A stretch of 18,423 nucleotides of DNA from Candidatus Moraniibacteriota bacterium (GTDB lineage: Bacteria; Patescibacteriota; Minisyncoccia; Moranbacterales; UBA9337). The position numbers and the translations under genes were made by a program. Positions within the stretch are counted from its first letter, which is position 1. Each line of letters starts with the position of its first letter. The notes beneath the pieces were generated by a model. The model had not been told where the DNA came from and ran no database searches. It worked only from the letters and a program-made list of their open reading frames with translations. Location: positions 22,402 to 40,824 of the forward strand of contig DOKP01000033.1 of assembly GCA_003510795.1 (NCBI GenBank), read 5' to 3'. Of the stretch, positions 13,594 through 18,423 are shown in pieces.

Positions 13594-14655
13594 CTAAAAC
13601 CAACAGTCTGGATCTTCTCCCATATAATCTCCTGATGCATATGCAGCTCTCGCCCGACATCCTCCACATGAAAATCTCATCCTGCATTTGCCACATTTAC
13701 CTTTAAGATTGCGCTGTATGAGCTCCAGGATAAAAGGACTTGAAATGTATCCTGTAAGAATTTCTTCAGAAGATTTTCCAAGACAGTTCATTATCGGATG
13801 GTTTGGCAGAAGAGGGCAAGGCAGCATAACACCATCTGGCTCGACACTAAAAGTACCGATTCCGGCGATACATCCACCGTACTCATCTTCGCAACCGCAA
13901 GATACTGATTCCGAATCAATATAGGCCAAAGGATCGTTCAGATCGATTGTCATTCGACCTTTAAATTCTTCCCTGAGCTCTTTTATCATGTCCGAAAGTT
14001 TCTTTTTTGTTTCAGCGGTAAAAAACAAACTAGGATCTCTTAGAGCAGTACCTGACGGTATGATACTAGAAACGGAAAGGGCATCAGCTCCGCAACTATG
14101 CGCAATCATGGCAATGTCAAACAGTTCATCTAACTGTTCTTGCCGAATAGTGGCTCGAACAATACCTCTTATTCCATCTCTTTTTCCAATCAGCCTGATG
14201 GCTTGAATAGCTCTCTGATAGGCTTTATTAAATCCGCGGAATTCATCGTGAATCTCCTGAGATGAACTATCCAAACTTACTGATATTCGAAGTTCCGGGA
14301 AGTTGAGACTTTGCAGAAAGTCTAGAGTTGAATCTTTCAGCAATGATCCATTGGTTGTAATAGTGACAAATTCACCAGCCTTGGGATAATTGCTCAATTC
14401 AATCATCAGCTCCCTGAATTGCGGGTGCTTTAACGGTTCTCCGCCGGAAATAAGATACCCTGCTCCCTCCCCAAGATGTTCCCGGGTAAACAATAAGATA
14501 TTCCTGAAATCGGCAAGCCCGATATTAACCACCTCCTTATCTTCATAGGCTCCACGACAATGTTTGCATCTCATGTTGCAATCGGTGGTTATGTTGATTT
14601 GAGCATGACAGAGAAAGAGTTCTAAAATTTCATCATCCGTTTCTATTCTAAGCAT
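13594..14655 (-). CDS. Radical SAM/SPASM enzyme, putative RiPP maturase
   Basis: The 353-residue protein has a radical SAM core with TTDCNMRCKHC (Cys26, Cys30, Cys33: CX3CX2C) and ISGGEP (69-74), and a complete C-terminal SPASM domain: Cys262-X12-Gly275-X4-Cys280, then Cys321-X2-Cys324-X5-Cys330-X2-Cys333 and a final Cys351. These would hold two auxiliary 4Fe-4S clusters. The ending CGGCRARAAYASGDYMGEDP is shared by heme-pathway enzymes (NirJ/AhbD) and many peptide maturases. Because a Cys-rich 23-residue peptide gene lies 98 bases upstream in the same direction, a peptide-modifying role (thioether or C-C crosslink) is preferred. Start supported by GGGAGGA 5 bases before ATG. A terminator follows. 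No transporter or protease gene is adjacent. Confidence 0.88.
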   Translation of the reverse strand: MLRIETDDEILELFLCHAQINITTDCNMRCKHCRGAYEDKEVVNIGLADFRNILLFTREHLGEGAGYLISGGEPLKHPQFRELMIELSNYPKAGEFVTITTNGSLLKDSTLDFLQSLNFPELRISVSLDSSSQEIHDEFRGFNKAYQRAIQAIRLIGKRDGIRGIVRATIRQEQLDELFDIAMIAHSCGADALSVSSIIPSGTALRDPSLFFTAETKKKLSDMIKELREEFKGRMTIDLNDPLAYIDSESVSCGCEDEYGGCIAGIGTFSVEPDGVMLPCPLLPNHPIMNCLGKSSEEILTGYISSPFILELIQRNLKGKCGKCRMRFSCGGCRARAAYASGDYMGEDPDCWF

Positions 14656-14704
14656 AATATTCCTCCCTGATTATCTGTCCGTTGTTAACGACCTATAGAT
14701 AAGA

Positions 14705-14731
14705 GTCAGAAAGGAAATTGCCCTTTCTGAC
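14705..14731 (-). other. Hairpin between peptide gene and radical SAM gene
   Basis: Ten perfect pairs GTCAGAAAGG/CCTTTCTGAC around a 7-base loop. No T-run follows, so it would act as a partial terminator or an mRNA-stability element, giving more peptide message than enzyme message, as often seen in RiPP operons. Confidence 0.6.
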
Positions 14732-14753
14732 CCCTGACCAGTGACATTTGCGC

Positions 14754-14825
14754 CTAATTAGAATCGCAGGTAAAACAACGACACTTGGAGATCCGAATTC
14801 TTCTGATCTTCTTGGCCGTCTTCAT
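14754..14825 (-). CDS. 23-residue Cys-rich peptide, putative RiPP precursor
   Basis: A short frame with the best ribosome site of the window: AAGGAGGTGAT, 5 bases before the ATG at 14825. The peptide starts with a basic stretch (MKTAKKIRRIRIS) and ends KCRCFTCDSN, with Cys15, Cys17 and Cys20 in a C-x-C-x2-C core and a TAG stop. It is the first gene of a two-gene unit with the radical SAM/SPASM enzyme. Size and layout recall PqqA-PqqE and other peptide-maturase pairs, though no named precursor family is matched. The basic N-terminus would be the leader and the last ten residues the core. Alternatives are a tiny zinc- or cluster-binding peptide or a regulatory leader peptide. Confidence 0.7.
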   Translation of the reverse strand: MKTAKKIRRIRISKCRCFTCDSN

Positions 14826-14864
14826 AGAGCATCACCTCCTTTTATGTTAAAGGAACTTGCATGA

Positions 14865-14884
14865 ACATATGCACTTACATATGC
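14865..14884. repeat. Direct repeat ACATATGC x2 upstream of the peptide gene
   Basis: Two exact copies (14865-14872 and 14877-14884), 12 bases apart, just upstream of the peptide ribosome site and downstream of a candidate promoter. Each is nearly palindromic, so they may form an operator. Confidence 0.4.
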
Positions 14885-14892
14885 CCACGTAA

Positions 14893-14921
14893 AGCCTACA
14901 ATAAATAGATAATCTAGTCAA
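14893..14921 (-). promoter_or_regulatory. Candidate promoter of the peptide-SPASM unit
   Basis: Minus-strand TTGACT (14916-14921), 17-base spacer, TAGGCT (14893-14898). The -10 is weak. The rest of the 314-base gap 14826-15139 holds only this, the ACATATGC repeats and the Fic terminator. Confidence 0.4.
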
Positions 14922-15021
14922 TTCTCAACTACTCAAAATCAATAAAAAATGCACTCAATTAATCACTATTTCCAATGATTGCTTTTTATTTTTTCGACAA
15001 AATTTATAAAACTCCATAAAC

Positions 15022-15053
15022 AAAAAATTACGTAATTGATTACGTAATTTTTT
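15022..15053. terminator. Bidirectional terminator after the Fic gene
   Basis: Perfect 14-base arms with six A at one end and six T at the other around loop TTGA; the core is TTACGTAA. It works in either direction on paper; the Fic gene (stop at 15140) is the upstream gene on the minus strand. Confidence 0.85.
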
Positions 15054-15139
15054 AATTGCACGGAACGCTTGATGATATTCGGACAAGATTGGGATTAGAT
15101 TGGAGCAAGCAATAACATTAATGAAGAATCTTTAGATTT

Positions 15140-16084
15140 CTATTTCCTCACTCTTTCGCGACTATCCATATATCTCTTGAGCGCATCTTTGGATGTAAGC
15201 CAATTGCGATTCTCTTTATGTGCCTCTAATTTTCCATTGCGTGCCAATTTATTCAAATATTTTTCTGTGAATTTTGATTTTTTAGCCAAATCAGCGAGTG
15301 AAATATATTTCTCATTGCCCTTCTTGCTTGGCATTAAAATCTTTAAATAAATATCAAGAGTTCTTTCAACTGCACGGGCAATGAAATTCACAAAATTAAC
15401 ATATTCGCCTTTATCCGCCTCCGCTAACGTTTGATAATATCTTTTGCGATCATTTTTGAGGACAATCACCAATGGGAATCCTGATTGCATAAGAATTATA
15501 TTCATAGCCAATCGCGATGTTCTACCATTGCCATCAAAAAATGGATGGATATATACCAGTTTGTGATGTAATATACTAGCCAATTCGACAGCATGCATTT
15601 TTTTCTTGTTATCTCTAACCCAAGCAATTAAATTTAACATAAGTCGAGGAATTTCCAATGCCTCAGGTGGCTTGTGATCTGCGCCACCAATAATCACTCC
15701 GCTATTTCGATATCTCCCAGCCCACTCTTTATCAATATTTTGTTGAACTATTTGATTAAGTGATCTAATTAAGTTTTCCGAAAAAGTATTTTTCTTATCC
15801 TTTTCTACCAAATCATAAAGGTATTCCAATGCCTCTTGGTGATTCTTGGCCTCCAGATGGTCTTTGAGTGGCTTGCCTTTTATGGTTAACCCTTCATTTA
15901 TTACCAGATAAGTTTCCTTGAGCGTCAAACTATTTCCCTCGATCGCATTAGAATTGTATGTCATCTCTATTTCAAACTGCTCCTTGAGTTTTTGAACTGC
16001 GCTCGCAGGAAGTGGACGAAATGAATTAAGTAGTTTCAACTTGTCATCAATCCTTTTTTGAATTTTTTTGTCTAAATATTGCAT
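15140..16084 (-). CDS. Fic-domain AMP transferase, class II (N-terminal inhibitory helix)
   Basis: With the start at 16084 the protein has 314 residues. It carries the inhibitory motif SNAIEGN (45-51, matching S/T-x3-E-G/N), then the Fic core with catalytic loop HPFFDGNGR (180-188, His180 as base) and a C-terminal winged-helix-like segment (ISLADLAKKSKFTEKYLNKL, 262-281). Fic enzymes transfer AMP from ATP to Ser/Thr/Tyr of target proteins; class II members inhibit themselves through the N-terminal Glu (Glu49 here). The ATG at 16129 would add 15 residues, but a good promoter's -10 lies downstream of it, so that codon would not be transcribed; neither start has a strong Shine-Dalgarno. No antitoxin partner is needed in this class and none is seen. 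Confidence 0.9.
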   Translation of the reverse strand: MQYLDKKIQKRIDDKLKLLNSFRPLPASAVQKLKEQFEIEMTYNSNAIEGNSLTLKETYLVINEGLTIKGKPLKDHLEAKNHQEALEYLYDLVEKDKKNTFSENLIRSLNQIVQQNIDKEWAGRYRNSGVIIGGADHKPPEALEIPRLMLNLIAWVRDNKKKMHAVELASILHHKLVYIHPFFDGNGRTSRLAMNIILMQSGFPLVIVLKNDRKRYYQTLAEADKGEYVNFVNFIARAVERTLDIYLKILMPSKKGNEKYISLADLAKKSKFTEKYLNKLARNGKLEAHKENRNWLTSKDALKRYMDSRERVRK

Positions 16085-16117
16085 ATTTTTGCTAAGGTGG
16101 TTTAGATTATTATTTAC

Positions 16118-16145
16118 AGTATACCGCATTAAGGAAAATAGTCAA
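16118..16145 (-). promoter_or_regulatory. Sigma70-type promoter of the Fic gene
   Basis: Minus-strand TTGACT (16140-16145), 16-base spacer, TATACT (16118-16123). It overlaps the upstream in-frame ATG at 16129 and puts the transcription start about 25 bases before the ATG at 16084. Confidence 0.7.
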
Positions 16146-16182
16146 GACAATTTAAGAAAGTTCAGAGTCACATTATCTCCAT

Positions 16183-16211
16183 ACAAAAACAAGGCTTTAC
16201 AGAGCCTTGTT
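16183..16211. terminator. Hairpin with T-runs on both strands
   Basis: Nine perfect pairs AACAAGGCT/AGCCTTGTT around a 6-base loop, with five T on the minus side and four on the plus side. On the minus strand it lies beyond the terminator at 16328-16356 with no gene between, so it may guard the Fic promoter from read-through. Confidence 0.7.
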
Positions 16212-16218
16212 TTAATCC

Positions 16219-16309
16219 GCACGGGAGAAGAGGTATGAGCTTCGAACCAATATATTGGGAAAATGTTAAAAATAAATTGGAGCGAGCGATGAATTTGATG
16301 AGCGAATAA
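16219..16309 (+). repeat. Dispersed element, copy C (right part) with a 24-codon frame
   Basis: From about 16254 to 16312 it matches 17465-17522 with few differences. On the plus strand it holds an open frame from ATG at 16235 to TAA at 16309, preceded by GAGAAGAGG, with product starting MSFEPIYWENVK and ending NLMSE. In copy B the same 3' frame ends NLMSK. Of the three base differences inside the shared 17 codons, two are silent. Whether it is translated is unclear. Confidence 0.65.
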
Positions 16310-16321
16310 ATTTAGTAAATA

Positions 16322-16356
16322 TAAAAACCAGTGGCGAATTGTTAAAACTCCACTGG
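16322..16356 (-). terminator. Terminator of the TrpF-like gene
   Basis: Minus-strand arms CCAGTGG/CCACTGG closing a 15-base partly paired loop, followed by TTTTTAT. It begins 18 bases after the stop at 16374. Confidence 0.88.
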
Positions 16357-16373
16357 CTTCCTGAAAATATTAT

Positions 16374-17162
16374 TTATATCTTTCTCATAGATAACATTTT
16401 CAATGCTTTGTATAAATATTTAGCTGCTCTTGTCCAATTGATTGGATCCATGGCATTGCCAGTCAGGGTAAGCTGTGCCTGTGCATCAATGCTAAGGCCT
16501 GAATATTTATTTACTAATAGTTGTCCTAGATGCAATGTATCGGGTCCTAAACCACCCGCAAAAGTGATATCTAAAGAAAGCATTGAATTAATTATGCCAT
16601 CAACAAAAGGAATTAATCCCAACGCGTCCATGCGCTTGCCTCTTCCCATACTCTTATCCAAAAGAACAAAATCGATAAGACCCTCATATTCCTCCAATCG
16701 CTTAATAAGTCTGGACGGATCATCTTCAACTTGTGCAAGCGCAGGCGTGCTGACCTGAAGAACAATGTCTATTTTTGGATATTCTTTTTTTAATTCGGAC
16801 AGCATCTCATCTGAAGGCCAAATCATATCCAACTGCAAAGCATGGATATCTCTACCGCCATATCCAACTGCAGAAACAAGATGTTTTGTTTCCGTTTTTC
16901 CATCATAATCAGCATAGTGTAATGCATTACACGCCAAAGGATGTTCAATAAACAAATGTTTAATATTTTCCTTGGGCACCCAAATCGAAGACCATTTGCT
17001 TGGAATATCGTTTAATGTTTTGTAACTAATCATTAAGCCAATCATAAGTTTATACTTAATTGGATTTAATAATTCTTTCTGGGATCTCTCAAAAACATCA
17101 AGCATTGTATTTACTTGTCCGATTGTTTCAAAGCCAGTAATACCTACATATGGATATCGCAT
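16374..17162 (-). CDS. TrpF-like TIM-barrel protein lacking the catalytic Cys
   Basis: The 262-residue protein aligns by eye with phosphoribosylanthranilate isomerase: first strand YVGITGFETIG (5-15), middle strand ALQLD (108-112), FVLLDKSMGRGKRMD (165-179) with Asp169 and the phosphate-loop-like GRGK, and AGGLGPDTL (202-210) followed by SIDAQAQL. In TrpF the first strand reads K-I-C-G-I-T and its Cys is the general base; here that position is Val6, so normal TrpF chemistry is not expected although Asp169 remains. It is also longer than TrpF (about 200), with an insert at 35-100. No trp genes are nearby. A sugar-phosphate isomerase or lyase with another substrate is the best guess. Start supported by GGGAGG 6 bases upstream. 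Confidence 0.6.
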   Translation of the reverse strand: MRYPYVGITGFETIGQVNTMLDVFERSQKELLNPIKYKLMIGLMISYKTLNDIPSKWSSIWVPKENIKHLFIEHPLACNALHYADYDGKTETKHLVSAVGYGGRDIHALQLDMIWPSDEMLSELKKEYPKIDIVLQVSTPALAQVEDDPSRLIKRLEEYEGLIDFVLLDKSMGRGKRMDALGLIPFVDGIINSMLSLDITFAGGLGPDTLHLGQLLVNKYSGLSIDAQAQLTLTGNAMDPINWTRAAKYLYKALKMLSMRKI

Positions 17163-17213
17163 TGGTTGCCTCCCTAGTATTTTTTATTAAATTTTGGAGA
17201 ACTTGGATATTTG

Positions 17214-17242
17214 ATTGTCTCATGTAAAAATTATTTCGTCAA
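17214..17242 (-). promoter_or_regulatory. Sigma70-type promoter of the TrpF-like gene
   Basis: Minus-strand TTGACG (17237-17242), 17-base spacer, GACAAT (17214-17219), about 52 bases upstream of the ATG at 17162. Confidence 0.7.
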
Positions 17243-17262
17243 GAAAAATAAAAAACAATGCA

Positions 17263-17288
17263 AAAAACGCCCTATCCTAGGCGTTTTT
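17263..17288. terminator. Bidirectional terminator-like hairpin
   Basis: Nine-base perfect arms AAAAACGCC/GGCGTTTTT around CTATCCTA. Part of its sequence (TAGGCGTTTTT) also precedes repeat copy A at about 6052-6062, so it may belong to the dispersed element. Confidence 0.6.
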
Positions 17289-17318
17289 GATGTTTTGCTT
17301 CGCCAGGCTGTAGCCCTC

Positions 17319-17334
17319 TGCCTGCCGGCAGGCA
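17319..17334. repeat. Perfect 16-base palindrome TGCCTGCCGGCAGGCA
   Basis: GC-rich and self-complementary in an AT-rich gap. It gives LPAGRQ in one reading frame, a string I recall as a common artefact of intergenic palindromes in candidate-phyla genomes. Possibly a REP-like or uptake-type sequence; only one copy is in this window. Confidence 0.6.
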
Positions 17335-17346
17335 GGTTTAGCGAAA

Positions 17347-17520
17347 GATGGCACGGAAGAAGGTATGCGTTTACCCTGTAATGAAATATTTCAGGGCGGA
17401 GCCTGTCCGCCTCCGCCACAAAATCAAAGGCGGATAAATCTGGCGGAAACTTTGATGGTGGAAAATTGGGAAAATGTTAAAAATAAATTGGAGCGAGCAA
17501 TGAATTTAATGAGCAAATAA
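17347..17520 (+). repeat. Dispersed element, copy B (fullest) with a 51-codon frame
   Basis: Its left part matches copy A (39 identical bases, 17368-17406) and its right part matches copy C. An unbroken plus-strand frame runs from ATG at 17365 to TAA at 17520 with GGAAGAAGG just upstream; the product starts MRLPCNEIFQGGACPPPP and ends NKLERAMNLMSK. It contains a GGCGGAG/CTCCGCC hairpin and the CCCTG/CAGGG hairpin. It is the main content of the 419-base gap 17163-17581 and runs against all real genes. It could be a MITE-like or REP-like element that happens to be open, or a tiny gene family. Confidence 0.65.
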
Positions 17521-17557
17521 AAAGGGATTCATTTCGAATTATTTCGATTTGAATCCC
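17519..17557 (-). terminator. Terminator of the 272-residue orphan gene
   Basis: Minus-strand arms GGGATTCA/TGAATCCC with an inner TCGAA/TTCGA pairing, followed by TTTTTATTTG. It lies 25 bases after the stop at 17582. Confidence 0.92.
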
Positions 17558-17581
17558 CCATGAAAAATGTTGCACATTTTT

Positions 17582-18400
17582 CTATGTATATTTTTGCGAT
17601 AGCTCCAGTAACCACTTTTCCGGAAGATGCTTCATTCTAGCAATACGAGCCATCATCCCAAGTGTGGTTCCAATCAACTCATTGTCTAGATTTTGCTGGA
17701 ATAAATAAGCAAATATTTTATCCAGGCATTGATAAACTTCGCGCAATCGTTTTTCATAATAGCCAGACAATTGCTTCTCGAGTAACTTATTAAGATCATG
17801 CTTGTAAAGTTCTCTAACCTCCAGTTTGTTTCTGGCGATCCTTTCCGCAACTTCTTCTGGTGGCACATCGCGATGAATGCGCACTGGTTCCTTTCCGGAA
17901 AAATCCCAACGATCTTCAACTGAAAACTCTTTGGTATAATCAATAGCCAGACAACCCTCCCAATGATTTATGCACTGTTGCAAATCATCAAAATAGTTGG
18001 GCACTTCAAGAATACCGAGCAAGTAACGCCATACTTCACGGGATACTTCTTCAGAGGACATACTTTTGCCTTTTTCGTCCAAGGTGTATCCGACTTCATC
18101 CGAAGCATACAGTGTAGCAATTAAGCCTACATGCTTACTCGTGTAATGGGCGATACTCATAGCTTTCAATGTCATGATGCGCACTGATGGATCGTCAATT
18201 AAAATCAATTTGTCCATTCTCCAGCGCAAAACTTTTTTCATCATGGCAACCAGCCAACGACCGAGTAGATTTTTGGGCATTTCATAATTCACATGGCCCA
18301 TGGCGCCAAGTAATTTTTGGGCAGCGGGGCTATGTTTCTGAAATTTACTTGCCAAGTCCCAACAGTTACGAGCCATTATTCTCATAGCTTGAATATTCAT
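17582..18400 (-). CDS. Uncharacterised 272-residue helical protein
   Basis: No family recognised. It is Leu-, Met- and Arg-rich and appears almost entirely helical, with a possible amphipathic helix early on (LLGRWLVAMMKKVLRWRMDKL, in pieces LLGRWLVAMMKKVLR at 45-59) and a long charged helical stretch (VAERIARNKLEVRELYKHDL, about 184-203). No signal peptide, nucleotide loop or metal motif is seen. The start is well supported: AAAGGAG lies 8 bases before the ATG. The gene is complete, with its terminator at 17524-17557; its promoter lies beyond the window edge at 18423. Confidence 0.82.
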   Translation of the reverse strand: MNIQAMRIMARNCWDLASKFQKHSPAAQKLLGAMGHVNYEMPKNLLGRWLVAMMKKVLRWRMDKLILIDDPSVRIMTLKAMSIAHYTSKHVGLIATLYASDEVGYTLDEKGKSMSSEEVSREVWRYLLGILEVPNYFDDLQQCINHWEGCLAIDYTKEFSVEDRWDFSGKEPVRIHRDVPPEEVAERIARNKLEVRELYKHDLNKLLEKQLSGYYEKRLREVYQCLDKIFAYLFQQNLDNELIGTTLGMMARIARMKHLPEKWLLELSQKYT

Positions 18401-18423
18401 CAGACATCTCCTTTTTGTGAGTC

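Noticed and set aside
16212..16250. Minus-strand GGTTCGAAGC followed by CTCATACC, reminiscent of a tRNA T-arm.
   Set aside because: The T-stem does not pair and no anticodon or acceptor arm can be drawn; the string is part of repeat copy C.
17231..17419. A 62-codon minus-strand frame containing LPAGRQ.
   Set aside because: It runs through a terminator hairpin, the TGCCTGCCGGCAGGCA palindrome and the left part of the dispersed repeat, and has no ribosome site; it is an artefact of the repeats.
1..18423. CRISPR array, rRNA, tRNA, prophage or insertion-sequence transposase.
   Set aside because: No regularly spaced repeats, no RNA gene cores and no transposase or integrase motifs were found on either strand.

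Overview
The window reads as a piece of an AT-rich, compact bacterial genome, most likely a Candidate Phyla Radiation (Patescibacteria, Parcubacteria-like) member. The signs are low-GC genes, many short orphan proteins, standard stop codons including TGA, and the intergenic palindrome TGCCTGCCGGCAGGCA (read as 'LPAGRQ' when mis-translated), which I recall from such assemblies. The lineage is an inference. Every supported protein gene of ordinary size lies on the minus strand; no rRNA, tRNA or CRISPR array was found.

Read in the direction of transcription (high to low coordinates): an orphan helical protein (17582-18400); a repeat-bearing gap (17163-17581); a TrpF-like TIM-barrel protein lacking the catalytic Cys (16374-17162); a Fic-domain AMP transferase (15140-16084); a 23-residue Cys-rich peptide (14754-14825) followed by a radical SAM/SPASM enzyme (13594-14655), which looks like a RiPP precursor with its maturase; a YggT protein; an orphan 144-residue protein; a Cys-codon leader peptide with a four-segment attenuator (11995-12135) in front of a cysteine synthase (11079-11969); a MASE3-GAF membrane sensor (9570-10958); two orphan proteins (8139-9335, 7632-7907); an aminoglycoside/CHK-like phosphotransferase (6147-7184); an orphan protein with a strong, dyad-flanked promoter (5282-5932); then a cluster made of a Cap4/DUF4297-like nuclease and a HerA-like ATPase (3977-5131, 2334-3974), a pentapeptide-repeat protein, an SPL-family radical SAM protein and a small RelA/SpoT-type synthetase.

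Three systems stand out. The nuclease-HerA pair matches the architecture of HerA-nuclease antiphage complexes. The peptide plus SPASM enzyme has the layout of a RiPP locus: near-perfect Shine-Dalgarno, tiny Cys-x-Cys-x2-Cys peptide, hairpin, maturase. The cysteine synthase leader shows textbook ribosome-mediated attenuation, with Cys codons placed so that a stalled ribosome would favour the antiterminator; I know of no description of this in this kind of bacterium.

Regulatory layout is regular. Most genes end in clear Rho-independent terminators. Three separated units (nuclease-HerA, phosphotransferase, cysteine synthase) start from near-identical promoter elements (TTTACG-17-TAAGAT) placed just after the preceding terminator, and each is followed by a structured leader. 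A second repeat family on the plus strand carries a tiny reading frame and occurs as one full and two partial copies.
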